Positions 13,540 to 27,800 of a stretch of DNA of 64,000 nucleotides are shown here, in pieces (within the stretch, counting starts at the first letter, position 1; each line of letters starts with the position of its first letter). Source of the stretch: Armillaria gallica (taxonomy: Eukaryota > Basidiomycota > Agaricomycetes > Agaricales > Physalacriaceae). A program made the position numbers and the translations under genes. The DNA is taken from the NCBI GenBank assembly GCA_037576215.1, contig JBANDB010000007.1, positions 1,829,001 to 1,893,000 on the forward strand, written 5' to 3'. The notes below the pieces were generated by a model. That model was not told where the DNA came from, did not search any database, and saw only the letters and a list, made by a program, of their open reading frames with translations.

Positions 13540-14640
13540 CTGTGCGGCATTTGATCACCTATTTAAGTAGATAATTCTCACGATACATGTGCGAGCTTCA
13601 CTTCTACCACGTAGCAGCATGTGTTAGGCGGCCTTCCATGAGAGACGGTCAAGACGTTTCCTTAACGTTGCGAAAGTTGAGGATGCCCTTCAATTCCGAA
13701 TTTCTCAAGACTGCAAAGTTGCGCTTAATTGTTGATCGATGATTCCAGCAGTACGCTCTACGTTTTTCTTCTCACTGGATATTCACATGATGCGCCGGAC
13801 TAAGCGCGAAACATCGGGACCGAATTGAAGATCCATCACATCCGCTGACGGCAATTCTGGATGATACAGACTGTGCTCCGACATACAGTAACCATCAAAT
13901 TGCGTTCATAGTTCTGATTCTGATTCTTCGGCCTTAGCTAAACTGGTCACCCTTCGACGTCTTCGCATCAGCCTATTTCAGCGGACCGACAGGTCGTTGG
14001 TTGCGCCTGAAATAGTGGTCCGCCTTACTAGTGACGGATTTATATATGTAGTGAGTTCCCTATCAGTCCTTTAGTATGACGAAATTCTTCATGCTTTACA
14101 GCAAGGCAAAGCAATCGGGACATGCCTCACCTGCCGCGCTGCTTGCTCACAGCTTCAGGACGCGTTATAGATGGCAGGACGAGATACTAACTCGGAGGTG
14201 CTATAGCAGGAATGTGAAAATGTACTAGGCTTTTGACGGTGACACCCTTGGGACAATATAATCGACGCGCCAACTTCCATGTACAGGATCCACGAACGTT
14301 TTAATCTTGACCTCGCAGAGAATTCAATCGACATTTGCAATGGAGGAAGAAAAATACCGGAGATCCGTTTAGATGCAACAACGGGCATCGTTTCCGGTCA
14401 CAGAAGCTCTGGTTCCGATGTACAAGCGGTGTGAGAAATTCTGCTTCGCCTATTGAACAGTTACTAGTCCTGTCATAGAGGTGGACAAGCGCGGAAGGGC
14501 AAATGCTGACTCAACGAATCATCGTGACTGTCTTCAGCAACCACTAGCGATACTCCCTCCTAGTCGTTTGAGCATCCGCATCTCAGATCGGTTACAAGAT
14601 CGGAGCGCTGTGTGAAAATTAAAAAGCTGTTGGTGCTGCA
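13540..14640. other. intergenic, no gene recognised
   Basis: Only short frames without splice support are present. A small inverted repeat (ctatttcag ... ctgaaatag, near 13974-14015) flanks a GC-rich loop. The last part is presumably the upstream region of the Cys-rich DUF2235 gene. Confidence 0.5.
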
Positions 14641-14863
14641 TTGTCTACCCTCGCGGCTTCCTTGCGACTTCTATGAATAGACGTTCGACTGCTTCTTCTC
14701 GTCTATATCTTGGTCCCCTCTCACCGGACAAACTAAGTACCCACAGTCCGCGACCTACTATCCCTACTACATCTCGGCTTGTCCTTACCATCGAGCACAA
14801 ACTCTTAGTCCACCTCGACACAGACGTTCCGACGCCCGCCAATCCGCCAAACAGTGATCATTG

Positions 14864-17800
14864 ATGGCAACGGCCAACATGGAAACCCAATCCTTCGCTA
14901 GTTCCTCGTCTAATTTAGACGCCAGCACTAATGAGACAGCATCGTCCCTTCATCCGCCCCCATCGACTGCTACTAGGCGGAATACCAAATGCAAATGTCA
15001 ATGCAGTCCAGAATATGATTGTGATTGTCCTTGTCTCATACACTGCGTCTGTGCCCGGAAGCCCGACCAAGGGTGTGAGTGCAACACACACAAGTGCGAC
15101 TCCGAGTGCAAACTCAAGCAATGTACCCAAGAGTGCAAGCATGTATGCAAAAATAAATGTGGTACGGCAAACAAGAATTGCCGAAATTTGGTTGTGTCTC
15201 GATGGAACATCGAATCAATTTGGACATTGGGTACTTGATTTCTTGGCCCGTTTTGTAGATCTATTAACACGCTCCCAGAATACTAATATCGTTGAACTGC
15301 ACAATCGAATATTGAAGGAAAGCAAGGACCGTAACCAGCTCACGTTCTACAGTTGCGGTATCGGAGCCTATGTTCCTCCAACTGCATGTCGGCTAGTTAC
15401 TTGGTACAACAACACGGTCGACAAGGCAATTGCACGGTGATGCTTCAGGCGTCTCTTTTCGCAAGTCGTACTGACCATTGAAAATATCAGAAATTTCAGG
15501 GAGATCGTCGAGAAGGCTTACCGGTGGTTAGCGGACCATTATAGAGATGGGGACAGGATATTTATGTTCGGTATTATATTTTCGCACAGTCTGAGGTATT
15601 CATTCATACTCATTTAAAAGTATCTTGCAGGATTCTCTCGTGGGGCATATCAGGTTCGAGCACTCGCAGGGATGATTGAATAGGTTTATTCTTTTATTTA
15701 ACATTACGATTAGGTCTCATTAGTCTTGCTTAGGTTGGCCTGGTATACTCCGGAAACACAGGTCTGATTCCCTTGTGAGATCTCTTGTCCTACTGGTAAT
15801 GCAACTCGTTCGGCATTTCTAATTCGACATGTAGCGCCTATGAGTTATATGCCAAGAGACATAGAGGAAAAGGCAAGAGAGTTCAAACAACTCTCTTCTT
15901 GTCAATACTGAGCCCACGTGCATCCCTGGCAGATATCAGAGACGAAGCGGATGCAAGAGCTTTGGCGGAGAATTTCAAGCGAACATTCTCAAGAATGGTC
16001 AAGGTTCATTTCGTTGGTGTATGGTGTGTTATGCGTTTGCCTCATTCGTGTCGAAGCTCTCATTCTTGAGGTAGGGATACCGTTGCATCCGTAGGGATAC
16101 CACAGAAACACCCCTTACCATTGACCACTGCCGCCTACCACATTTGCACCTTCCGACACGGACTGGCTCTCGACGAACTCCGTGTCAAATTTCTTCCTAC
16201 TTACTTGGCTGGCGGGTGGACACCGAATCTTCAATTGGATGAATATTTTGGTCCCGATGACAAGCTAATGAACGCTAAAGAAGTTTGGTTTGTGGGCAGT
16301 CATTCAGATGTGTATGTAGAACCGCACTTATTGTTGGCCCTGAGTAGTAACCCCTTGTTTCACAGTGGTGGAGGCCAACATGCTCCGAGTCTTGGCATTG
16401 TTTCTCTTCTTTGGATGGAAAATCAAGCAATTGACGCTGGTCTCCGCTTTGAACAACGGACCTTTGGTGGTGAATGGATGTGGGATGATCTCCATAAAAC
16501 CAAGCCTACGGCATCATTGCACAGCTATTGGCGATTAGCCGAGATCCTACCCTTCAAACGGTACCGATACACAGATCCGAACAGTACTACTAAGTGCTAT
16601 CTTTCGTCGTTGTAGCGTCGCAGTAATGCTAATCCGGTTACAGAATGCCACATCTTGGCAAAGGTCGTTCAATTGTCCCTCGTCAACATATCCATGTGTC
16701 TGCAGCCTTCAGTCGTGAATTCTTATACCAATCCAAAGCCACCTTTCTCGGTGACAAGGCAACGAAGATGGAATCTATCATCAATATACAGATAAATTCC
16801 GATAAGTTCGGCGACTTGTCCTGGGCTGATGAGTGGAAACATGCCCTTGAAATGGATTTATTTGATGATACCTTCGCCCAGGGAATGCTTGAACGGCTTA
16901 AATCCTTGACCTCCAAGGAGTCTGGTTGGACTCAGAATGATTCGGAAATAGCTGCTAAGGAGGGGGTACGCCTGCTGCGGCGTCTATCTATTATGGCATT
17001 GTCCGGTAAGTCGCGTCTATTGTATCTGAATTCATTATTTCTCATCGAGAATCAGAGCGAAGTGCAAAGAAAATATCGAGCGAAATTGGCAGTCTTGTGA
17101 AGATGCTCAACGCAGGCCGGAATATTCACGTCCAAGCTGCAAGTGCATCTTGTCTCTTTCAACTCGCAAAGCAAGGTATATTTCTGTCCCGTATTATTTC
17201 ATCTCTGAGACCGAGAATACATATCAAGGTTTAGTGAACAGATTGCATCAAAAGAAAACGCATTACGAGAGCTTGAAAGGATGCTCAAAAGTAAAGACCC
17301 GAACCTGCGAATCGCTAGCCTTCAGTGCCTCTCACAAATGGTCTTGGACTCCAAGTCTTGCAAAGGAAAGACGCAACAGAACACCAACTTAGGAAGGGCT
17401 ACAGAGATACTGATCAATGAACAAGTTGTCTGGCCAGAATTTCTCTATCATTGCCTAGTTGAATCAGGCTCCGACCACTCAATTCAGCGGGTCGGCCTGT
17501 CATGCCTGATGCGCCTGGTTAAATCTGGTTTGCGAATTTTTCCATGTTTGATGCCTCCGTGAAATGACGATTTCCAATAGAGATGAAAGAGGAATTTATA
17601 AAATGGGTTGATTATGACAAGCCGGAAAGCACCAGTATGACTCTGCCTTCTGATGAATTACTGCAATAGCTGACATCGATGGCAGATGCACGCCGGGCTG
17701 CGTTGGTTTCAAGACTCTTGGTATACTTGAAGCAATCTCAGACCGGATTTCACGCTGCTTTGACTCTCAGAAATATGTCTGAAGAGGTGATTAAATGTGA

Positions 17801-19864
17801 GTCGGCTCAGAGTAAGTGTTATTGACTCAAGTACCACTGTTGTCTGATACACGGCGCACCAATTCATCAGCCTTTTCAGTTACTCAGAAGCGCTCCCTAT
17901 TCAGTATCCTTATGTCGGGTATCCAAACCGGAAACCCTACGACAAAGGGAACATATGCGCGATGTCTTAGCAAGTATATTGATAAAGGTAGGATCCCTTC
18001 TCAAAATAAAAGTACGACTTCGCTGATAGCTGCTTACCAGATGAAGAATTTCGCCAAATTGCTCTGCAAACAACCAACTTGATAGCAACATTGATTGCTC
18101 AGCTCTTTAGTACCGAAAGTTATTGCTCAACGACTGAGAAAACGGTCGTAATGGAAGCATTCTTGATTATAGTTATCCGCAAACTCGAACCTGAAGAACC
18201 AGATATATCACACTCCTTACCAAATATGAAGCCGGTCTTAGCCCTTCGTCGGGCTCTCGGTGGAGTCACCACTGAATTCGAGGAGATAGTTCGAATGATC
18301 CTTGAGGCCATATGTGTCAACTTTTGGCTCAACGAGCATGACGGTTCCGTGCTTCTTCTCGGAATTCTATCCAAAAGTAGGTTCTCCCATGCCCTCTAAA
18401 TATTAATCCTGTATGAATACTTGACAGGTCCTTCGTTACCTCTCACGCTGGATGAGACGGAAGGTTCCTTTAAGGCTGAGAAATTTCCGAAATTTCACCT
18501 CGCTGAAGATATGAAATCCCGAGTCAATACCGGAGTTGATCATTTCCGAGATGGTTCAGTTAACTCGGTCGACGCGAATCCACCAGAACGGGAAACAAAC
18601 CGACTTAGGTCAGACATTGTATCGGGTCCATGCTTTTCTTAACGTCTTTCTTCTCTACGGTGAGTATGAAGGATTATAGATGAGTTCGAGAACTCTAGCT
18701 GACCTATCCTTAGATGACTTGCGTTCGTTCATCTATAATAATCATGATGCCATCAGTACGGTTATCACGGCTATGATGCATCGCACATCTCGAGTAAGGA
18801 CAGTCGAGTTTCTCAAGTCGCTTGTCGAGTACGGTGAGATGCTTTGCACTCATACTCTTTACAGTTCTAGACAATTGAGTATGCGTTATAGACAATCGCG
18901 TTCTAAAGGATAGCGACTTGTTTATGCCTCTGTTAACCGAAATCGCAAAGCTCGGTAGAAAGATCATCAAGAACGACAAGGGAACAGTATTTGCTATATT
19001 TCAAAAGGGCGACGCTAGGAGCTTGAACGATGAGGGCGCACGACCACTGGCGAAAGTCCGAGACGCTTTAAGGTTGCTCGTACCTCTTCATGGTAAGCGA
19101 GTTAGACCCTCCTTCTGGCAACACTTGCTAATTATTGATCAGAGGATTTCATGAGACACATCCTGGAACCGAAGAACTTTGAGATAATAAGCAAGGCCAT
19201 CGATTTTCGAGATATTGTACATACTCACCGGGGCGACCAAATTGAGGCGGAGATAGCTAGGGTCAAGTGCTTGCAGGAACTCATCACTTATCGTGGGTGA
19301 TATACTACTAAGTTTCATTCACTTATTCATTCTAGGATACCGCCAGCTGATGCCCGAAATTTGATGAAGGACGATCTGATACGTCCGCTACTGCAGGTAC
19401 ATCAAGCATTTAACGAGGAGTTAGGATCCAGCCAGTGGCTGAAGATGCGGCCAGACTACGGTGACCTACTGAAGGAGACTTTGGAGAAATTTATGCTTAA
19501 CGGTTTGTCCGTTGCTTTCTGCCTTTGAGCTTCTACTGATGATTGTACAGCTGATCGAGAGCACCTTGAAACTCTTGATAAGGACGTTCAGAAGAAGCTG
19601 GAGCAGTTCGGTCCGACGCAAAGTCAGCGCGATGAATTACTTGGCGGTTGGTTATCAAAATTCCTCCTCCTCCTATTGAAGATGAACGAGGAACGAGGAA
19701 TTAGTCAGAATAGAGTCTACGCGCAATGGGAGTTGCCGATCTCTTTTTTTCTTCATCATCAACTCCCTCTCCAGCGAACGACGCGAGCTTTAGCGCTCGT
19801 TGGCCTCATACTCTTTCTTTATCTACTACTTAATTATTTACCTCAAAGTGGCATAATCCGTTGA
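14864..19864 (+). pseudogene. Cys-rich DUF2235 (Tle1-like) lipase/ARM-repeat protein, copy A, disabled
   Basis: Encodes in order: a Ser/Thr-rich leader, a dense Cys motif cluster (CxCxC spacing, residues about 45-105), a DUF2235 domain with the DGTSNQFG motif and a GFSRG lipase-type nucleophile elbow, then many short exons of ARM/HEAT-like helical repeats, and a hydrophobic, membrane-anchor-like segment near the C-terminus. DUF2235 is the fold of Tle1-type phospholipase effectors and also occurs in fungal NLR-like proteins. Against copy B, two bases are missing near 15196, shifting the frame just before the catalytic motif, and a conserved codon at the end of the GFSRG exon is TAG (15681-15683). 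Intron 15872-15932 appears to use a GC donor. Copy B and family conservation support the exon model; the start is the first ATG. Sequencing error could explain one lesion but hardly both. Confidence 0.82.
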
Positions 19865-19959
19865 ATGGTGGATCTATGCATCGCGCCCTACTGTACCTCT
19901 AATTACTATGTAGAAATAATAGTCCCACATTTTTAATTTTCCTTTGATCGAACGGTCAT

Positions 19960-21080
19960 ACTTCACATGAGGTTTGAACCAGCTACGACGAAATTTGTGA
20001 CAGAGTCTAGTTCCTTCAAGGCAGTACATGCTTTGACTTGGGTGTCAGTTGTGTCTGAACGGATGCATGTGTACTGTCCGATTATGGTGTTTAGACCAGA
20101 GGCGAGGACAAGGACACGTATACACACTATTTCCCTCCATACGAGGCTGTATGGTCACTTCACGATCGCTCTGTGGGTGTGAGTATAGAGCTGCTTCTGA
20201 TTCAAGCAAGTCGCCCGCGCTCGCCGCCTTGTCATCGCACAGCTTGGCGGCGGAGTTGCGAGACTACATCGCTTGATACTAGTGAGACGTTCCAGATATT
20301 GGGAAGCTTGGTTACCTGGTATAGCGCGATGTTACCCTTAACAGATGGTCAGAAAGCAGTGGGCAACGATAACGGCGAGGAACACACCATTGGCTATACG
20401 GCCCACCATCACCTTTTTCGCCATTCTCGTAACATCCTCGTGGCCTACATAATCGCTCCCGAAACAGACTCCTCGTTAACTCACAAATACAGTCCAAAGA
20501 AGATCATGGATAATCGAGGACCACTCGTTGGTATGTTAAGATAAAAATCCGCGCCAGTCCTGCAAAGGTGGAAGTTCTCCGGCTAGTACTGGTGAAGTAT
20601 ATTCGTGGAGTTGGCGAAGAATCATCTCTCTGACGGCATGTTATCGGCCACTATCTGTAATATACAGCGCACATCTAGATAGACTTCAAATGCAAAACAT
20701 CGAAAGCCGTGCTTGCAAAACGCATGATGGTGGCTTCAACTGCCGGTGGCAGTTGACGTATGAATGGCCGGGCCGGCCAAGGAAAATGCCGAGCTAAGTC
20801 AATCACGACTAACCTTCTCGGTATTCTATTGACCTTGCTGCTCCCGATGCCAGGATAATGACTCTCCGGGAAAAGGTGATGGAAAGTTGTGATGGGATCC
20901 TCGTTTCATAGGTATCGTCCCTCGTTGCTCTCTGTTGTATGTTTGACATGGGTCAATTTGTTGCAGCACTGTCACGACATACATATTACTTCTGAGGCCC
21001 TATTTCTGCCATTTCGCGACCGCTTACGAAAGATCGAAACTGAGCCGCAGTCAACAATATCGCAGACGAGCTTGTTGTGG
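19960..21080 (+). repeat. interspersed repeat copy R2
   Basis: Matches the middle and right part of the family: the cattttccct block near 20130, the cttaacagatggtcagaaa block near 20338, the agccgtgcttgcaaaacgc block near 20705, and the ttcataggtat block near 20907. The tRNA-like left part is missing. It lies just downstream of copy A of the DUF2235 gene. Confidence 0.65.
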
Positions 21081-22560
21081 ATAAAGCACTGACAGCTTCA
21101 TTACTCTCGATACCAGGTCTTGGGCTGCATACAGATAAAAACGACGAGCCGGGAAAAATGAAGTAGTGCACCATCATGCGCTTTTTACAGCCACGCCTAT
21201 CTATACTTGCTTTCGAAGTTCATCGTAGGGTATCCTGCAGTCTCTTACCGCGTTCGTAATGATGGTACTCGAAAGCGACGATTCCCAATCGAATTCACCT
21301 ACTATTGCCCGACTCTCGTCAAGTATGAATCTACCACTGGTTGGTAGCCGCTTGAATCTAGGGCAAAGTCCGTCCTCGATCTTTCGAGCGGATATCTGCA
21401 CTTCTGGAATCATAGGAGGTCTGGGATTATGCAGGCGGCAGGGAGGTTATGAGGACGGTGAGCAGGGTGTCGGCCTGGTTGTATAGCCAGTGGTCTGTTC
21501 CTCGCCGTTGTCGTCGTCCACCATTTTCTGACCATCTGTTAAGGGTGGCATCGCAAACCAACATCCAGAACGTCTTGCTAACATCAAACATCATGCTCTC
21601 TGTACTCCTCGCACATCCAGGGAACACTGCACAATGCGTTTCCTGCCCCCACTATCCACACTAGAGTCGCTTCGTCATCGCATGTACGAGACTGGAGCGC
21701 CTACCAATTTCGGTATCTCGTTTTTACTTCCAGACACGACTGCACTTTTACTTCGTTCTTTCTGGCCGTTTAATATGGGGGAAATAGCATGTATGCGCAC
21801 CGTCGGTCGAAATATGGGCCTGCCTTTGGTTATCGCATGTATTCGAGATGGATATAGTGCAAACGGCAAGCTTTGGGGCTAGACGCGTCCTTGGAGAACT
21901 CGCAACAAAAAGAGGGGCCGTCATTATAGCTGCCGTATCTCTATGCGCGCGCTTGACCGGTCGGTTGGATAGCAATTTTGCAGGCGACCATGACTCGGGA
22001 TGTTCCATCCGTTGACGGTAGCGGGCACCCTTACTCGTTTCGTGCATGCGCAGGCGATGGTATGTGGTTTTAATCACCAATATCTTTGTTCTCATCGTTA
22101 CTCAGGCAATGGAATAACGGCTTTGCACATCTCTCTTCTTACGAAAGCTCTATGGAACGCCCTCATATCTGCAGACGCGCCTACTCTTCTCCGAACTCAT
22201 CTTGGTCAGGCGGATGATATCGTTTTCTGGCCCCATCCGGTTCTCTCCTTGTGAGATCACCTCTACGAAAATCCGCCCTGGGCATTTTCCACGAATGTGA
22301 GCACCGGCACGTCAACCAGCGACAGCCAGGGTTCGCTTGGGATTGAAAGAGAAGACAGCCTTTGATTCGTACAACAATGCCACCGTTCTGAATTGAAAAG
22401 CATCTCGCCTGTTCCCTTGGCTCATCTCTGAGCAAGACATGTACTCTCGGTCCTGCCCCTTCACAGATCACCTTGCATCCGATAAGCAAAACTCCTCGAC
22501 TCCGTCTTCCGTGAATAGAGTGCTTGACACGGACGGAACGAGTGTCCCGTAGAACTCGCA
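21080..22560 (-). repeat. interspersed repeat copy R3, inverted
   Basis: Reverse-complement copy of the same family: the ccaccattttctgaccatctgttaagg block near 21520, the block matching 47280-47400 in reverse near 21660-21770, and the accaatatctttgttctcatc block near 22075. It meets R2 head to head, so the two form a large imperfect inverted repeat. Confidence 0.65.
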
Positions 22561-23340
22561 ACTACCTTCCTCTCTTTTTCCCTCGTCAAGCATGAATCTA
22601 CCACTAGTTGGCAACAGCTGCTAGAGTCTTGCGCAAACTCTCATGGGCGACCGTCCTCGATCTTCTTTGGAGGAAGTATCTGCAGCTTTGGCATTGTAGG
22701 AGGTCCGGAATTATGCAGGCGGCATGGAGATCACGAGGACGCATTTGTTAAGGGTGACGTCACTCATCTCTCTCATTGCCGTACCGGGTAACTAAGTATC
22801 TCAACATCCGAACCATCCGAAGCATCTTGCTAACATCAAACAACGCGGCGTCTATGTATCCTTCTCCGTTGGATCTTCGCTCATCTGAGAAACACTGCCC
22901 GGTTCCCCATAATCCAAACTCGAGTAGCTTCATCACCACTGGCACATAGGGCACATTTTGTCTCAGGAATCGAATCGCCCTCATATCCCCACGAGCGCGC
23001 CTACTCTCCCATCCGTGTCTCCCGTCTATTGTCCTAGTCAGGTCCAGTTCTGGCGGAAATGAGGTCTTGAATCCGCTCGGTGAAGTATTCTTGAGGATCC
23101 TACACGACGAACTCGTGCCGAAGAGCTGCCGGGTGAAATCGATTAAGACACCGGGCCCTACTAGGAAATTGGTAAAGAATGCATTTTTTGAAGAGCGGCG
23201 GTCTACGCCTGGGAGGTATCACGACGAGTTCGACATCAATCTTCATGTGGTTGGAAGAAAGGAATCGCCACTGGCGCTTAGCGTTCAGTGACCGGCAACT
23301 GCCGAGCATGCATTTAACTGTCTCATTCATAAGTTACCAT
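22560..23340 (-). repeat. interspersed repeat copy R4, inverted fragment
   Basis: Begins with the same caagcatgaatctaccact...ggagg block that occurs near 21320 and 31640, continues through attatgcaggcggc and cttgctaacatcaaac blocks, then fades. Only the right part of the family is represented. Confidence 0.5.
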
Positions 23341-24780
23341 TGTCCTTCGTGGCCCATTTCCTTCGGGCTCCCGGCCAATTTTAGCACATAATTTTTTTTC
23401 TTTGCGACTTCTCTGTCTGGAAGATTCGAGCTACCTTACAACTCGCAGTTCCCCTCTGTTCGACGCAACCGGCTAGTAACAGCTGAATCGCGAGGATACA
23501 TATATCCTTTCTTAAGAACTAATTTCTTGTGGTTTCTATGCGCTCCGGCAGTGACTTAGACTACCGAGGGGGGCTACGGCCCGCGACAGGTGGCATGTCG
23601 TATGCTCATCTATTCCCTGTATGTCGTAGGTACTTCTATTACTGTTTTATGATTTCCGATGCTCATGGGATCTCTCTAATGTATAGGCACACAGAATAAA
23701 TACTTTTACTCTTGGTTCCAAGAGTTTACGAAAGTAGCCGCCTTCAACTCGGGCCGAACTGTTAGTACGTCTAAGGAAACTCTGCTCGAAGCTATGCCGT
23801 TGGGAGCTACCAAATGGTACTTTCTTCTGCCTGAGAGCTGCTCTGGCGGTGCCCAAGTTTCAATATTGATCCGTTTGAACTGTGGGCGTTTCGTCAATGG
23901 CTGATTATTTCTCCGTTCGTGCAGCAGCATCTGTAACTTGCACCTATGTTCCATGAGCCTGCCGTTTAATATGCCGCGCGGGTGATATCTTGAAGTAAAT
24001 ATCTGCGTACGTAATTCCTATCTCTTGGCCTCTTCTGCGTTTTGATTTTTCGTCTGGAATTGACACTCAATCTTCCTCGGTCGGGTCACCATCAGTACCT
24101 GCATACGTTTCTTCATGCAAAAAAGCCCTTCGGCGTTTAATATTGGATTACTTTCCCCCGAATAGCGGTGATGCCAAGTCACACTATGTCACCAAAGTTC
24201 TTCCAATGAGGGCATGTAGTACTGTACCTACTGCATGGGTAAGGTAATTATATTGAGTTCGAGTTAAGCTAATAGGTCCGAGTAGATCCCACCTTCCAGC
24301 TGTCCAGCAGCTTCGTATTGCAAAATTGTTCTACCACCTTTGCAGGGGTGAACATTCACGATCTCCGATACTCCGGTCGATTGATATCGTCTTTTGTTGT
24401 AGTGTGTACTTACCCATTTATTTCCTCGGCACCGCAATTCTCTCAAGCACGAGGTACTTCAAACTTCCGTGAGCACTGCGCAGGGTGCTATGTCGAGGTG
24501 GTGAAATAGTCGGGGCACTAGTCGTTCCTGGTTGTGATTTCAAACCAGACGCCGCTTGTATGATCAAGACACGATGTATCACATGGCGGACAATATCCTA
24601 ATTTGTTGATAGAGAAGCGCCAAGGTACGTTCGTCATTCATTTGTACCCAAGACGTTGATCTTATAGATGAAAGTGTCAGCATGGGCGCTAGAAACATGT
24701 ATCCAGGCTTCTAACGAACGCAAAATGCCGTACTCTCATCTTTCTGTTCTCCCATAAGCCTATAGCCTTATAACTGCCTT
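23340..24780. other. intergenic, no gene recognised
   Basis: No conserved frame, family match or repeat block is recognised on either strand. The right end should hold the promoter of the second DUF2235 gene. Confidence 0.5.
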
Positions 24781-24874
24781 CCAGCTACTTATCACCCTCT
24801 GTCACCTTTCTTCTTTGAGCTCTCATAGCGTGCCGCGACGCAGACGAACTCGTAAAGGGCGACAGAAGTTTAGT

Positions 24875-27800
24875 ATGGATTCCCAATTCAACGTGACACC
24901 TGAAGTGAATGACCGACCGACCACGACACTTCCATTGAGCGGGGAGTCGCAATCAAACTTGGCTGATGCATTCGAACTGCCATATGGTGTGGATTTCCAC
25001 ACAGTTGCACCTCCGTCTTCTATGCCTACGCCGGCTCCTCAGGCGGCTAACGTAAAATCTATTCCGTCACCTAGTAGGACGCCGTTGCTCGATATCTTTT
25101 CCCAAACTGCGCCAACTGCAGGCTCTCCATCGTCTGTAGCAAATCTAACTCGGACTACATCGATTGCGGAAACCCCGACAGGCAACGCCGCATCTACATC
25201 CAATCGAACAGCTCCAGCTCCAGCTCCAACACCGGACAACGCAAACTCTTCGCAGTCCACCATTCGTTTACCTGAGCGTAAATGCGGATGCCAGTGCCTT
25301 CCTACATGCTCATGCTTTTGCCCGTGCCGCGATCACTGCATCTGTCCTCGGGATCATACCTGCAACGAGACATGTCACAAAAAAAAGTGCGAGTACAAAT
25401 GCTGGGGAAAATGCGGGTCGCGCAAGAACTACCGGAATTTGGTCGTCTGCCTCGACGGAACATCCAATCAATTTGGCCATTTTGTACGTGATCTATTTCA
25501 GTCCTTTCCCCATTTCGTCACTATAACATGGTTTTTTTAGAACACCAATGTTGTCGAACTGCACAGCCGAGTACTAAAGGACGATGGCAGTATCAGACAG
25601 CTTACCTTCTACAGCAGCGGTATTGGAACCCATGTTCCGTCAGGCAAACATTCGCTAGGTAACTGGTTGTACAATGCCGTCGACATGGCCATCGCATGGT
25701 GATCAGGCGCAGTATCTTCCTTGATGTTTCAAGTGTGCTCATTACTTGTGCATGTCAGGAACTTCCGGAACATAGTTGAAAAAGCATACCGCTGGTTAGC
25801 TGATAACTATAAACCCAGAGATAGAATATATTTATTCGGCAAGTTGTTTCTTGCAGTCGGTCATGAAGCAGCCGGTTGACTGGACGCACGCTCCAGGATT
25901 TTCTCGTGGAGCATATCAAGTTCGGGCACTGGCCGGGATGGTTGAAAGGGTCAGTTGTACCCTCATCGCACATTTTCCAACTGGATTCAGCTTTCCATAG
26001 CTTGGCCTCGTGTTCGCCGGAAATACAGCCTTGATACCTTTGTAAGGCCTTCTGTGATGCTGGTTCTTACTCTCATGTTATGCTTCTAGAGCCTATGAGT
26101 TGTACCGCAATAAGCACAGAGGAAGAAGTAGGACAGCCTATCTCTCGTTCTTCGCTCACAAGTATTTATGCTCCTCCTGCAGAAATCAGGGACAAAACTG
26201 AGGCTGAAGCATTTGCTGCGAACTTCAAGCGTACATTCTCGAGAAAGGTTAAGGTTCATTTTATAGGTGCATGGTGCGTTCTTGTAGTTGTTTTATGTCT
26301 ATCTAAGTACTTACTCTACCTCCAGGGACACCGTCTCGTCCGTGGGATTTATTCGGCAACGGCCTTTGCCGCTGACTGCGTCTGCTTCCCATGTCTGCTT
26401 TTTCCGTCAAGGATTGGCTCTGGACGAGCGCCGTGTCAAATTTCTTCCGGAATTCTTGACCGACGGACGAGTAGCGTCTTCTCATAGTGAAAATCCCGAG
26501 TTGAACATAACCACCAATGTTAAGGAAGTTTGGTTTGTGGGCAGTCACTCAGACATGTATGTCCTTCAAACATCATTCTTAGCGGACGTTGACCTTCGTC
26601 TGAAGTGGTGGGAGCAATGAGCGGAAACGTAGCTTCGACCTCACATCTGTTCCCCTTTCATGGATGGAGCATGAAGCGAGTGAGGCTGGTCTGCGCTTCG
26701 CGGAACGAGAAGCCGTTGGCGAATGGACGTGGGATCATCTTCGTAAAGATAAGCCGACAAGATCCTTGCGCGGACCGTGATGGATACCTGAGTATCTGCC
26801 CATCAAATGGTCCTTGTACTCTGGCAAAGAAATTAGTACTACCCGGTATTCAAACTTCCCTGCTGGTTATCGGGTGGCAAAGCTAACGCATATTCAGTGC
26901 ACGACATCGTGGGCGTGGGCGTTCCATTCTTCCTCAGCAGTGCATTCATGCTTCTGTGATGTTTCAACATAGAGGTTACACACCTTCAGCGACGTTCCTT
27001 GGCGACAAAGGGAGAGACTGGGCATCCCTTCTCGAAATAAATGAAATCACTGAGCTTGAAGATTTATCTTGGGCCGACGAATGGGCATATATGTTGGATA
27101 TGGACCTATTTGATGATTCCATTGTCCGGATGACAATAGGACAGCTTAAAGGCGATACATTCCTTGATCCTGTTCTAATCCTACGACGATTAGCTTTCAT
27201 GGCTTTGTCTGGTAAGGAGTTCACGCCGTTGTATAATACTAATCATTTCTCATGTACACTTATATATAAGATCGATGTGCCAAGAAGATAGCTGAGGTGA
27301 TTGGTGAACTGGTGGCCATGCTCGCCAATGATAAGCCGCCTGATATTCAAGCCGCGAGCGCTTCCTGCCTATTCCAACTTGCAAAACATTGTGTGTTGTT
27401 CTACGCTCTATGATTTCATAACAGCAAATAATAGTGCACTGCAGCGTATGGTGAACAGATTATAGAGGAAGGTGCCGGTGTACCCCTCCAAAATATGCTA
27501 CATCGGGACGGCACGCGTGAAACCCGGGTTGCTAGTTTACAGTGTCTCTCTCAGCTGATCTTGGAACCTAGCGCAGAACAAACAGGGTGTCTGGCCCTCA
27601 GTACACCTTCGTATGCTGTGAAAGCTCGAGACATCCTGGTGAACCAGCCCGAGGCCTGGTCAGATATCGTCTTTGATCTGATTGATAAGCCGCAACGCCA
27701 AAGCCAAAAAATTGTTGGCCTATCTTGTTTAGCGCGCCTGGCAACAATAGGTGAGAAGTTCCGTTACCACCGTGGTCAACAGGCTGACATGATAATTCCA

